From positions 1 through 64,000 of the forward strand of contig NZ_JHYB01000003.1 of NCBI RefSeq assembly GCF_000687835.1: 64,000 bases of DNA. The letters are read 5' to 3'. Origin of the DNA: Haploplasma modicum ATCC 29102. GTDB lineage: Bacteria > Bacillota_I > Bacilli_A > Acholeplasmatales > Acholeplasmataceae. Under the pieces are notes generated by a model. That model did not search any database. It saw only the letters and a program-made list of their open reading frames with translations, and had not been told where the DNA came from. Within the stretch, counting starts at the first letter, position 1. Every line of letters begins with the position of its first letter. Shown piece by piece: positions 46,921 to 55,874 of the stretch. The position numbers and the translations under genes were made by a program.

Positions 46921-48159
46921 TTATTCAGTTTTTCTTTTAATTTCTCTCTCGAAAAATGTTTTTCTATGATTTTCTAAATATTTCATTCTTTTTTCATTAA
47001 GAACATCCTTAAAAATAGGTTGATGTAATAATAATTGATTAATTAACTTCCTATCGTTTACTAATAAAAAGGAATAAATTAGTTCTTTGTTTTCATCTAC
47101 AGATATCAGATATTTGTCAAATAATGCATCAGCATTAGCTAATAGTAATAATCCGTTATTTATATCATATTTTTCATCTTCATTAGATTCTGAATACGGA
47201 ATTATATGTGACGCTCTAAAAACAGTCCCAACTTTGTTAAAATCAGCTGATACCCATGTAAAAGGACAAAATACTTCGTCATCATTTGTTGTATAATTCA
47301 TCATCTCTTCTGCTAGCATTCTACGCCATTTATCTTGATGTATTCTTGTTTGCGATTCAATGGTTTCAAAAAGATTCTCTTCCCTTAATATTAAACTTTC
47401 AATTTTCTTATTTTCTTCAATTAAATATTGTTCCCAAACATAATTAGATTCACCTATGATTGTATAGAATGTAGGATTTTTACTTGGAGCAATATAAAGC
47501 TTGTTTTTTCCATCTTTAATTTTTTCTATCAATAAAAAGAGAATATCATTTTTGAACATGTTGTGTCTAAGTTTATGAAATTCAATATCGTTACTTGTTC
47601 CAATTCCATGTACTGCTTGTGATAAGTTTAATGGTGTTAGATCACTTGAATAATCTAAATAAATATCACAATTTTCCTTTTTCCATTCGTTAGGTCGTTC
47701 TATACCTTTATTTAATTTTCCAAAAACTTTATTGGTATATTTATGATTAAAATATTTCAATGAATCGTTAACAAGATATACGTCTGCAAAATTATTAATA
47801 CACTTTTCATATTCATCATTATTTTTTACATTTATTCTTGGATCATTCATTCCTAAGTCAATCCAAAAACTTCTCGGTAATCCTATATTGGATTGGTGAG
47901 CAGTCTCAAAGGGTCTGTTAGTATTTTTTTCAATTTCTTTCATTTCATCAACCGTTAAATAGTACAATAAATTTTTATGTATCATATTGGGTCTTGTAGC
48001 CTTACCAAAAGTTGGAAGATCAGAATGTGTTAAATACTTATAATATAGTATAAATTTAGAATCACTCTCATTTAAGTGTTTAGATAAATATATAGACTTA
48101 TCAGATAAAATATCATATATGTATTCTTTATTTCTAACTATGACCATTTTTCTTGCCAT
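46921..48159 (-). CDS. HNH restriction endonuclease
   Basis: The 412-residue protein has an unassigned N-terminal part (about 1-280) and a C-terminal HNH nuclease domain: FRASHIIPYSESNEDEKYD then INNGLLLLANADALFDKYL, the PF13391 pattern with catalytic His in ASHI and Asn in NGLLL. It is the first gene of the defence run and is followed by two C5 methyltransferases, so it is most likely the endonuclease of a type II restriction system; the N-terminal part would read the target. RBS AGGTGGG precedes the ATG at 48159. Confidence 0.85.
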   Translation of the reverse strand: MARKMVIVRNKEYIYDILSDKSIYLSKHLNESDSKFILYYKYLTHSDLPTFGKATRPNMIHKNLLYYLTVDEMKEIEKNTNRPFETAHQSNIGLPRSFWIDLGMNDPRINVKNNDEYEKCINNFADVYLVNDSLKYFNHKYTNKVFGKLNKGIERPNEWKKENCDIYLDYSSDLTPLNLSQAVHGIGTSNDIEFHKLRHNMFKNDILFLLIEKIKDGKNKLYIAPSKNPTFYTIIGESNYVWEQYLIEENKKIESLILREENLFETIESQTRIHQDKWRRMLAEEMMNYTTNDDEVFCPFTWVSADFNKVGTVFRASHIIPYSESNEDEKYDINNGLLLLANADALFDKYLISVDENKELIYSFLLVNDRKLINQLLLHQPIFKDVLNEKRMKYLENHRKTFFEREIKRKTE

Positions 48160-48619
48160 TATATCCCACCTTTATTCTTGTTTACCTTATAATAATTTTA
48201 ACATTTTTAATAAAAATTTAAAAGTTTAATCGTATTACTTATGCTAAAAATAGTTATTTTATAAAATATAAAACCAATGAAGAAAAACATTGAGACTACT
48301 AAACGGATTCGAACTCAAAAATAAATTAAAAAATATTATTAAAATAATTAATAACTTCATTATCTTTTATTAGCATTATAAAGCCATCGTTTTCAGTTCA
48401 AACCCTTGTTCTCATAGAGTTCAATCGCATATCCCAGAATATATTTAATTAGGTTCAACCACATACCCCGGACTTTTATATTTTATTATTTCATTATTTT
48501 TAATTTTAAAAACATGTTAAATTTAATAATAAAAAGCCCTAAAAATGCAAAAAATCACCCGTTTTAGGGTGATTTTGCTACTTTTTTGCTATTTTTAAGC
48601 TACTAATCAAATATTTTAT
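48160..48619. other. Intergenic region between the HNH gene and tRNA-Cys, with tRNA-like scraps
   Basis: No gene is seen. On the minus strand GAGTTCGAATCCG (near 48302-48314) looks like a tRNA T-arm, and AGTTCAATCGCATATCCC and GGTTCAACCACATACCCC at about 48420 and 48455 on the plus strand are two related copies with a period of about 35 bases. They may be decayed tRNA ends or chance. Poly-A/T fills the rest. Confidence 0.35.
48551..48576 (-). terminator. Terminator of tRNA-Cys
   Basis: AAAATCACCC pairs with GGGTGATTTT around a six-base loop, followed by a T-rich run on the minus strand. Confidence 0.8.
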
Positions 48620-48694
48620 TGGAGGCTCCGATCGGATTTGAACCGACGCGTAAAGGTTTTGCAGACCTCTGCCTTACCGCTTGGCTACGGAGCC
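48620..48694 (-). tRNA. tRNA-Cys (anticodon GCA)
   Basis: The minus strand forms a 75-nt cloverleaf: acceptor GGCTCCG/CGGAGCC with T discriminator and encoded CCA, T arm CGGTTCAAATCCG, and anticodon loop CTGCAAA giving GCA. It lies at the right edge of the defence island, oriented towards it. Confidence 0.95.
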
Positions 48695-48765
48695 CTATTA
48701 ATATACGCTTAATTATTATAACTTTTATCTGGTAAAAAGTCAATGTTAAAGAAGATTAAATAAAC

Positions 48766-48790
48766 TAGCACTCATTACTTGACAGTGCCA
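48766..48790. promoter_or_regulatory. CIRCE operator of clpB
   Basis: TAGCACTC-N9-CAGTGCCA fits CIRCE with one mismatch to the perfect inverted repeat. The -35 box of the promoter lies inside it. Confidence 0.85.
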
Positions 48791-48807
48791 ATTGTTAGTT
48801 GTATAAT
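48779..48807 (+). promoter_or_regulatory. clpB promoter
   Basis: TTGACA at 48779-48784 and TATAAT at 48802-48807 are perfect and 17 bases apart. RBS AAAGGG is at 48815-48820. Confidence 0.9.
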
Positions 48808-48828
48808 AACAATGAAAGGGATGATAAT

Positions 48829-50949
48829 ATGAAAATGAATCAAATGGATGATTATAATAATGATCCAAATATCTTGGAAAAATTTGGTAGAAACTTAAAT
48901 GAGCTTGTTAAATCAGGTAAGGTTGATCCAGTTATTGGTAGAGATGATGAAATTAGAAGAGTGATAAAGATCTTATCACGTAAAACTAAAAACAATCCCG
49001 TTTTAATTGGTGAACCTGGTGTTGGTAAAACAGCTATCGTTGAAGGTCTTGCTGAGCGAATAAATAAAAATGATGTCCCACTAGGACTAAAGGATAAAGT
49101 TGTATATGAACTAGATATGGCACTTCTAATTGCCGGTGCTAAATACCGTGGTGAATTTGAAGAAAGACTTCAAGCTGTTTTAAAGAAAATAAAAGAGTCA
49201 GATGGTAAAATCATCTTATTTATTGATGAGATTCACAACATTGTTGGTGCTGGTCGTGCTGAAGGTTCAATGGATGCTTCTAACATGTTAAAACCGATGT
49301 TAGCACGAGGTGAATTAAACTGTGTTGGAGCAACCACACTTAATGAGTACCGTGAATATATTGAAAAAGATAAAGCATTAGAAAGAAGATTCCAACAAGT
49401 ATTAGTTAATGAGCCAACAGTTTCTGATACAATAAGTATCCTTAGAGGACTAAAAGACCGTTTTGAGGCTCATCACGGGGTTAATATTAGCGATAAAGCT
49501 TTAGTAAGTGCTGCAACTTTATCTGATAGATATATTACCGAACGTTTCTTACCAGATAAGGCAATCGATCTTGTTGATGAGGCTTGTGCAACCATTAGAA
49601 TTGAGATCGATTCAATGCCAAGTGAATTGGATGATTTAAAAAGAAAAATAATAAGCTTGGAAATTGAACGTAGTGCTCTTGAAAAGGAAAAAGACTTATA
49701 TTCTAAAGAAAAACTACAAGAAGTTTTAGAACACATTAAAGAGTTAAAAGAAAAAGATAGTGTGTTAACTGAAAAATGGGAAAAAGAAAAAAATAATCTA
49801 GAAGTAATTAAAAACAAAAAGGTGCAATTAGACCGTGCAAGAAACGACCTACAAAATACATTTAACAATAATGATTACTCTCGTGCTGCTGAATTACAGT
49901 ATAGTATAATTCCAAAACTTGAAAAAGAAATTGAAGAACTTACACTATTACAAAAAAATCATGAACTTATTAGTGAAACTGTAACTGAGGAGGCAATTGC
50001 TGAAGTTGTTTATCGCTGGACTAATATTCCAGTTAATAAATTAATTGAAGGAGAAAAAGAAAAATTAATTAATTTAGAAGAAAACTTGAAACATCGAGTC
50101 ATTGGCCAAGATCATGCAATCAAGCTTGTAAGTGAGGCAATTCTTCGTCAAAGATCTGGGATTAAAAATTTAAATTCAGCAATCGGATCATTTCTATTTT
50201 TAGGACCAACCGGGGTTGGTAAAACAGAAACTGCTAAAGCTCTAGCCGAAGTATTGTTTGATGATGAAAACAAGATTATAAGATTTGATATGAGTGAATT
50301 TATGGAAGCCCATAGTGTCTCAAAACTAATTGGTTCTCCTCCTGGATATATCGGTTATAATGAGGGCGGTCAATTAACTGAGGCAGTTAGAAGAAAACCA
50401 TATTCAATTGTTTTATTTGATGAGATTGAAAAAGCTCATCCAGAAATTTTCAATCTACTTCTTCAAGTTTTAGATGATGGTAGACTTACTGATAGTCAGG
50501 GTAGAGTTATCAATTTTAAAAATACCGTAATAATTATGACATCAAACATTGGTAGTTCTTACTTACTAGAAAATGATATTAATGCAAATGATAAAGTAAT
50601 GGATTTAGTAAGAATGAGCTTTAAGCCTGAATTTTTAAACCGAATTGATGATATCATTATCTTTAATAACTTGAATAAAGAAGTTCAAAGAAAGATTGTT
50701 GATAAATTATTAGCAAATCTAAATGAAAGATTAGTTAGAAATAATATATTAATTGAGTTTAGTAAGAATGTACGAGACTTAGTTTTAGAAGAAGGCTATG
50801 ATCCAAATTATGGTGCTAGACCTTTAAAACGATTTATTCAAAAAGAAATTGAAACATTCTTAGCAAAAGCAATCCTAAATAATGAACTAGTTCCTAATAC
50901 AGAATATTTACTAGACTATAATAATAATTTCATTTTAAAAGAAAAATAA
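48829..50949 (+). CDS. clpB: ATP-dependent disaggregase ClpB lacking the N-domain
   Basis: ClpB dissolves protein aggregates together with DnaK. The ATG at 48829 (MKMNQMDDY) follows the RBS; an upstream ATG at 48799 is inside the promoter. The 706-residue product has two AAA+ modules. NBD1 has Walker A GEPGVGKT and Walker B LFIDEIH, the coiled-coil middle domain is at about 270-400, and NBD2 has GPTGVGKTE and [10 protein letters not shown], then the C-domain. The linker NIPVNKL marks ClpB rather than ClpC. Typical ClpB is about 860 residues; the missing 150 are the N-domain. Mycoplasma ClpB proteins are also about 715 residues, which supports a Mollicute relationship. Confidence 0.93.
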   Translation: MKMNQMDDYNNDPNILEKFGRNLNELVKSGKVDPVIGRDDEIRRVIKILSRKTKNNPVLIGEPGVGKTAIVEGLAERINKNDVPLGLKDKVVYELDMALLIAGAKYRGEFEERLQAVLKKIKESDGKIILFIDEIHNIVGAGRAEGSMDASNMLKPMLARGELNCVGATTLNEYREYIEKDKALERRFQQVLVNEPTVSDTISILRGLKDRFEAHHGVNISDKALVSAATLSDRYITERFLPDKAIDLVDEACATIRIEIDSMPSELDDLKRKIISLEIERSALEKEKDLYSKEKLQEVLEHIKELKEKDSVLTEKWEKEKNNLEVIKNKKVQLDRARNDLQNTFNNNDYSRAAELQYSIIPKLEKEIEELTLLQKNHELISETVTEEAIAEVVYRWTNIPVNKLIEGEKEKLINLEENLKHRVIGQDHAIKLVSEAILRQRSGIKNLNSAIGSFLFLGPTGVGKTETAKALAEVLFDDENKIIRFDMSEFMEAHSVSKLIGSPPGYIGYNEGGQLTEAVRRKPYSIVLFDEIEKAHPEIFNLLLQVLDDGRLTDSQGRVINFKNTVIIMTSNIGSSYLLENDINANDKVMDLVRMSFKPEFLNRIDDIIIFNNLNKEVQRKIVDKLLANLNERLVRNNILIEFSKNVRDLVLEEGYDPNYGARPLKRFIQKEIETFLAKAILNNELVPNTEYLLDYNNNFILKEK

Positions 50950-50974
50950 GAAGGAGATAATCCTTCTTATTTTT
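50942..50974. terminator. Bidirectional terminator between clpB and the MFS gene
   Basis: AAAAATAAGAAGGA pairs with TCCTTCTTATTTTT around GATAA, with T-rich tails on both strands. Confidence 0.9.
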
Positions 50975-50981
50975 CTTTTAT

Positions 50982-52568
50982 TTAGTCTTCAACATCAAAA
51001 CTTTCTAGCAATCCTTTTTTCTCAATTTTAACATCACCATGTTTTACAAATAGCATTGTGATAAATGATATTACAACAAAGACTGTTGCATATGGGAATA
51101 ATATTCCTCTTCCAAACTCATCCATTAAGAAACCGGATAAAATAGGAGTAATAATTTGTGCCGCCATTGAGAAGGCATAATATAATCCTGTAAACTTACC
51201 TACATCTTTACCAGTAGCTAATTCTACTGCCATTGGGAAGGAGTTAACATTAATTGTTGCCCAAGCAACACCTGTAAATGCTAAGACAGGATATAGTAAC
51301 ATTTTTGTATCTTTTGTTAAGAAGAATGCACTACCAAAACATACTGCAAGTAAGGCTACACCGAATAAAATCATTTTCTTTCTTCCAAATTTAGAAGATA
51401 AGATACCAATTGGAATAAATGAAACTATCGCTGCAGCTTGAGCCACTAAAAGTGGTGTAGTAAAGCCCATATTAAGCATTTTAGGTGCATAATCTGATAA
51501 CTTAGAAGTTATAGCATTATATCCAATATACCAGAAAAATACCGATAATAAAATAAATAGCAATGATATCTTTTCTGATTTTGTAAGTGGGATTGCTTCA
51601 TGAGTTTTTTCATCTATGTGTTCATCTAAGTGATATTTTTCAACATCTAACTCTAACTCTTTAACCATTTTTACTTCATTAACTTTAAATAAGAATATTG
51701 CAAGTGATACTAACATCAAGACCCCTGTTGCTACAAAGGCCGGTGTATATGATACATAACTTTTGCTGCTTAATCCAAAAATAGTCATTAATCCAATTGA
51801 GATAATTGCTCCAGCAGAACCCATTAAATTAATAATAGCATTTGCTCTACTTCTAAACATCTTAGGAGTAACGTCAGGCATTAAGGCAACTGATGGTGAT
51901 CTAAAAGTTGACATTGCAAGTAAAACAATGAATAATAAACCAATAAACCAAACTAAATTCTTAACATTATTTTTAGTAAGATCCCATGCTTTCATACTTA
52001 AGTAGTTATAATAAATGTCACTTATATCACGGTGATCAAAAACACCTATTATATCAGTTTCCTTATATTTATCTTTAACTTCACCATTTTCCACATAAGT
52101 AACAATTGATAAATATTTTTCACTTAAAGATTCAATATTAATATCATTTAAAATAATTTGGTCCCACTGTTCTCTTGTCATACCATCAGGACTACTTATT
52201 TTTTCATACATCAAATCATATTCACTAACAATTCCTGCTTGTTCAACTAAAACTGTTTGTTTATTATCAACAAATGATAATGAGACAAATGCAAATGCTG
52301 CAACAAGTGTACCAATTACTATATATGGCGTTCTTCTACCAAATCTACTTCTTGTCTTATCTGATAAAAGTCCAAACAATGGTAATAGTACTATCGCTAA
52401 AACATTATCTAATGCCATTAAAATACCTGACATTCCTTGTGATAAACCAAATTTATCTATTAGAATTTTTGCAATAATGTTATCATATGTTTGCCAAAAC
52501 ATTTGAATTAAGAAAAATGCTAGACCAACATAAATTGTTTTTTTATAATCGAATTTTAAATCCTTCAT
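50982..52568 (-). CDS. MFS transporter, GPH/SLC45-like sugar permease
   Basis: The 528-residue protein has 12 predicted membrane helices. An unusual soluble insert of about 90 residues lies between helices 3 and 4 (around 105-195). The GLLSDKTRSRFGRRTPYI motif in loop 2-3 is the MFS signature of the GPH/SLC45 sugar:cation symporter type, repeated in the second half as SSKFGRKKMILFG. It probably imports a sugar or glycoside, but no sugar genes are adjacent. The start at 52568 has GAGGTGG upstream. The large insert is uncommon. Confidence 0.82.
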   Translation of the reverse strand: MKDLKFDYKKTIYVGLAFFLIQMFWQTYDNIIAKILIDKFGLSQGMSGILMALDNVLAIVLLPLFGLLSDKTRSRFGRRTPYIVIGTLVAAFAFVSLSFVDNKQTVLVEQAGIVSEYDLMYEKISSPDGMTREQWDQIILNDINIESLSEKYLSIVTYVENGEVKDKYKETDIIGVFDHRDISDIYYNYLSMKAWDLTKNNVKNLVWFIGLLFIVLLAMSTFRSPSVALMPDVTPKMFRSRANAIINLMGSAGAIISIGLMTIFGLSSKSYVSYTPAFVATGVLMLVSLAIFLFKVNEVKMVKELELDVEKYHLDEHIDEKTHEAIPLTKSEKISLLFILLSVFFWYIGYNAITSKLSDYAPKMLNMGFTTPLLVAQAAAIVSFIPIGILSSKFGRKKMILFGVALLAVCFGSAFFLTKDTKMLLYPVLAFTGVAWATINVNSFPMAVELATGKDVGKFTGLYYAFSMAAQIITPILSGFLMDEFGRGILFPYATVFVVISFITMLFVKHGDVKIEKKGLLESFDVED

Positions 52569-52678
52569 TTAGCCACCTCATGTATTTTTATTAAACTATA
52601 ACAATTATAACATTTATAGTAGTTAATTTGAATATCATATTAAATTTAAACCTCTAATATTAGGCAATTAGATAAAAA

Positions 52679-52698
52679 AAAGAGCATTTTTGCTCTTT
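52679..52698 (-). terminator. Terminator of the FMN reductase gene
   Basis: AAAGAGC pairs with GCTCTTT around a T-rich loop, with a T run on the minus strand. Confidence 0.75.
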
Positions 52699-52705
52699 GA
52701 TTTAT

Positions 52706-53245
52706 TTATCTAATTGTTTTTAGTGCTTTTGCCCATTTATTTGTTTGAACAAATAATTCTTCAAGTGAGTCTAATTGATAATCTTTGGGTGCAAATTCAC
52801 TCATGTTTATGAAATCAACCATTAACATTAAGTTTACTTGTCTTTGTGTTGTTGCTACTTGGTATTCAGAAAATACTAATTTTAATTGTTCAATTGCACG
52901 TGCTCCACCAACACCACCATATCCAACAAATGATGCTACTTTATCTGCAAATTGTGGTTTTAAGAAATCAAGTGCATTTTTGAAAACGCCACTTGGTGCG
53001 TGATTATATTCAGCTGTAATAATAATGTACCCATCAAATTCAGCAATTTTTTCTTGCCATCTTGAAACTTCTAAAAATTGTTCACTAGTTCCTAGACCCA
53101 TTATTGGTAAATCAAAATCTTTTAAGTCAACTATCTCGTATGTTGTCCCATCATTTCTTTTTAAACCATTTTCTAAAACCCACTTTGCAACTTTAAGATT
53201 ATTTCTTCCTTCTCTAACTGTTGTTGTTAATATACCTATTTTCAT
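52706..53245 (-). CDS. NADPH-dependent FMN reductase-like flavoprotein
   Basis: The 179-residue flavodoxin-like protein has the FMN phosphate-binding loop in TTTVREGRNNLKVAKW, and ITAEYNHAPSGVFKNALDFL, the flavin-contact segment of the NADPH-dependent FMN reductase family (PF03358), with GYGGVGGARA near 107. It transfers electrons to flavin, quinones or azo compounds; the physiological acceptor is unknown. RBS AAGGAG precedes the ATG at 53245. Confidence 0.88.
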   Translation of the reverse strand: MKIGILTTTVREGRNNLKVAKWVLENGLKRNDGTTYEIVDLKDFDLPIMGLGTSEQFLEVSRWQEKIAEFDGYIIITAEYNHAPSGVFKNALDFLKPQFADKVASFVGYGGVGGARAIEQLKLVFSEYQVATTQRQVNLMLMVDFINMSEFAPKDYQLDSLEELFVQTNKWAKALKTIR

Positions 53246-53361
53246 CTTCTAATCTCCTTTTTGATTCTCATTATTTATTATACCCCTTATTACATTTTAA
53301 TAAAAGTTATATGCTTAATTTAAAAAATATGTTATTATATGGGAAGCAAGGAGGACTAAAG

Positions 53362-54921
53362 ATGAATAATTTATTAGATACACTAAAAAAATATGACATA
53401 GATATGAAATACTATATTCCTTATGGCAATAATAAAGGAAAAATTGACTTATCCATTTTAAATACCCTAAACAAGAAAGATGGTAAACTAATTTTACTAA
53501 CTTCAGTTACACCAACACCAGCAGGTGAAGGTAAAACTACTTTATCAATCGGTTTAAATGATGCTTTTAATCTCTTGAATAAAAAATCAATTGTTACACT
53601 TAGAGAACCAAGTATGGGTCCTGTGTTTGGCTTAAAAGGTGGTGCAACTGGTGGGGGGATGGCAACATTAGAACCTGAGGAAAACATTAACCTCCATTTT
53701 AATGGTGACTTTCATGCAATTACTAGTGCCCACAATCTTTTATCATCATTAATTGATAACCATATCTATCATGGTAACAAACTAAATATTGAAGAGGTCA
53801 TTTGGCCAAGAACAATGGATATTAATGATCGTTCTCTTAGAAAAATCAAAACAACTTTAAGAGAAGATAAGTTTGTAATAACTGCAGCAAGTGAAATCAT
53901 GGCGATTCTTGCTCTTAGCCGTGATATAGATGATTTAAAACAAAGACTTGAAAATATTTTAATTGGTTTTGATAATAATAAAAACTTTATTTATGCTAAA
54001 GATATCGGTGGCATCAATGCTTTAGTTCTTCTCCTTAAAGAAGCAATTAATCCTAATGTTGTTTTATCAAAAGAAGGTAATCTTGCATTAGTTCATACTG
54101 GTCCATTTGGTAATATTGCTCATGGTTCTAATTCAATCATTGCAACAAACCTTAGTTTAAAGTTAGCTGACTATGTAATAACAGAAGCTGGTTTTGGTTC
54201 TGATTTAGGCATGGAAAAATTTATTGATGTTAAAATGCTAGAAGCTAAAAAGAATATTGATTTAGTAGTATTAGTTACTACTATTCACTCTTTAAAATAT
54301 CATGGTGGGTTGGATGATTATCACAGTGATAACCTAGAGGCCTTAAAAGAGGGTATTAAAAATCTAGAAAAACATATTGAAAATATTAAATCATTTAATC
54401 TAGATTTTATAGTTGCAATCAATAAACATAATTATAATAAAGAGCAAGAAATTAACTTTTTAATTAACTATTGTAAAAATAATGGCTATAAAGTTGAATT
54501 ATCATCTTGTTTTGATGATGGAGCGAAGGGTTCAGTTAATCTAGCAAAACTAATTATTAATGAAATAGCTAATAAAGAAGCAAGCAAAATAACAAGACCT
54601 TATACTTTAGAAGATAGTCCAACCTTAAAAATAAAAAAACTTGCAAAAAAAATCTATGGTGCAAGTGATGTTATCTTTAGTAAGAAGGCAACACTCCAGT
54701 TAAATCTTTACCACGATTTAATTAAAAACATACCTGTTATTATTGCTAAGACCCATAGTTCTCTATCAAGTAATAGTAGTCTTAGAGGAAGACCTACTAA
54801 TTTCATCTTAGAAATCAATGAAATAAGACCTCAAATGGGTGCTAAATTTTTTGTAGCACTAACTAAAGGAATTAATACAATGCCAGGATTAAATGATAAT
54901 CCTCGTGCTTTATCAATTTAA
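53362..54921 (+). CDS. fhs: Formate-tetrahydrofolate ligase
   Basis: Fhs makes 10-formyl-THF from formate, ATP and THF for purine and formyl-Met synthesis. The ATG at 53362 follows AGGAGG; the earlier frame start has no site and lies over the FMN reductase leader. The 519-residue product shows the nucleotide loop TPTPAGEGKTT near 51-61, EPSMGPVFGLKGGATGGG near 81 and TMPGLNDNPRA at the end. It lacks the last 10-12 residues (DxDENG.I.GLF) usual for the family, so it ends slightly early, but the catalytic parts are complete. Confidence 0.93.
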   Translation: MNNLLDTLKKYDIDMKYYIPYGNNKGKIDLSILNTLNKKDGKLILLTSVTPTPAGEGKTTLSIGLNDAFNLLNKKSIVTLREPSMGPVFGLKGGATGGGMATLEPEENINLHFNGDFHAITSAHNLLSSLIDNHIYHGNKLNIEEVIWPRTMDINDRSLRKIKTTLREDKFVITAASEIMAILALSRDIDDLKQRLENILIGFDNNKNFIYAKDIGGINALVLLLKEAINPNVVLSKEGNLALVHTGPFGNIAHGSNSIIATNLSLKLADYVITEAGFGSDLGMEKFIDVKMLEAKKNIDLVVLVTTIHSLKYHGGLDDYHSDNLEALKEGIKNLEKHIENIKSFNLDFIVAINKHNYNKEQEINFLINYCKNNGYKVELSSCFDDGAKGSVNLAKLIINEIANKEASKITRPYTLEDSPTLKIKKLAKKIYGASDVIFSKKATLQLNLYHDLIKNIPVIIAKTHSSLSSNSSLRGRPTNFILEINEIRPQMGAKFFVALTKGINTMPGLNDNPRALSI

Positions 54922-54945
54922 GTCTAATATTTTTTAGACTTTTTA
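54920..54945 (+). terminator. Terminator of fhs
   Basis: AAGTCTAA pairs with TTAGACTT around a T-rich loop, then a T run. Confidence 0.75.
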
Positions 54946-54974
54946 TTGACAATCTATACTATGCAATGTATAAT
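54946..54974 (+). promoter_or_regulatory. Promoter and dyad of the padR cassette
   Basis: TTGACA at 54946-54951 and TATAAT at 54969-54974 are perfect and 17 bases apart. TATAC-N8-GTATA arms overlap the spacer and -10, a likely PadR autorepression site. Confidence 0.8.
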
Positions 54975-54994
54975 ACTGTGTGTGGAGGGATATT

Positions 54995-55303
54995 ATGGAA
55001 ACTCAGTTAAAAAAAGGTGTTTTAGAAATCTATGTTTTAGAAGAGCTCAGAAAACACGATTCCTATGGTTATGAACTTGTTCAAAACTTAAGTAAACATA
55101 TTGAAATGTCTGAATCAACACTTTATCCTATTCTTAGACGACTGGAAAAGGCAAATGAACTTGAGACTTATAATCTTCTTTTTAATGGTAGAAATAGAAA
55201 ATACTATAAAATTACTAAAAAGGGAATTATGCATATTGAATCATTTGTCAAAGAATGGTTAGACATTTACGAAAAATTACAAAATATTAGAAAGGATATT
55301 TAA
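54995..55303 (+). CDS. PadR-family transcriptional regulator
   Basis: The 102-residue winged-helix protein is taken from the ATG at 54995 (METQLKKGVLEIYVL), with GGAGGG upstream. Motifs are the PadR start KKGVLEIYVLEEL and STLYPILRRLEKANELE followed by YYKITKKG. It is the first gene of a three-gene cassette with DUF1700 and DUF4097 proteins, a combination common in Firmicutes and probably related to envelope sensing. It should repress its own promoter. Confidence 0.9.
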   Translation: METQLKKGVLEIYVLEELRKHDSYGYELVQNLSKHIEMSESTLYPILRRLEKANELETYNLLFNGRNRKYYKITKKGIMHIESFVKEWLDIYEKLQNIRKDI

Positions 55304-55304
55304 A

Positions 55305-55874
55305 ATGGAGAAAATATTAAAAGAAATCAAAAAAAATCTAAAAGGTTTAAATAAAGATGAACTTGATGATATCCTTGCATATTATGAAGAGTTAATAAAT
55401 GACCGACTAGATAGTGGTGAATCATTAAAAGAAATCGAAGAATCTCTAAACTATAAAGAAATTAGAAGTGAGTTTTTACCTAAGAGTCTTAATAAGCGAG
55501 AAAATATAAAAATAAAAGAATCAATTGGATCAAGCAACAGATTATTAATCTTTTTACTTACAAGTCCAATATGGATCCCTTTAGGTATTACTTATTTAGT
55601 AATAATATTTGGTTTATATATTGTAATATTTAGTCTGTTTGTTGCAACTATCTCCATACCTTTCGCTGTTATTTTAGAACTAATTAACCGAATTGTCTTT
55701 ATTACAAATACTGGAAGTCTACTTGTCTCAATTGGTGCTAGTATTCTATTAAGTGCACTTACATTAATAATTTTAATTAATTTAATTAAACTATGTAAAA
55801 ATTTAAATAATTATTTAATTAAATTATTCTCAAATATAACTCTAAAAGGAGTGAAGAAAAATGAAAAAAATTAA
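55305..55874 (+). CDS. DUF1700 membrane protein
   Basis: A 189-residue protein: N-terminal helical domain of about 65 residues (LDDILAYYEELINDRLDSGE) typical of DUF1700/HAAS, then three or four hydrophobic helices at about 80-175. The start follows the padR stop by one base, and the last 14 bases overlap the DUF4097 gene. In the family the HAAS domain is thought to act with PadR-type repressors. No enzyme motif is seen. Confidence 0.85.
   Translation: MEKILKEIKKNLKGLNKDELDDILAYYEELINDRLDSGESLKEIEESLNYKEIRSEFLPKSLNKRENIKIKESIGSSNRLLIFLLTSPIWIPLGITYLVIIFGLYIVIFSLFVATISIPFAVILELINRIVFITNTGSLLVSIGASILLSALTLIILINLIKLCKNLNNYLIKLFSNITLKGVKKNEKN

Noticed and set aside
48799-48828. Longer ClpB start at 48799
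   Set aside because: It lies upstream of the predicted transcription start, over the -10 box.
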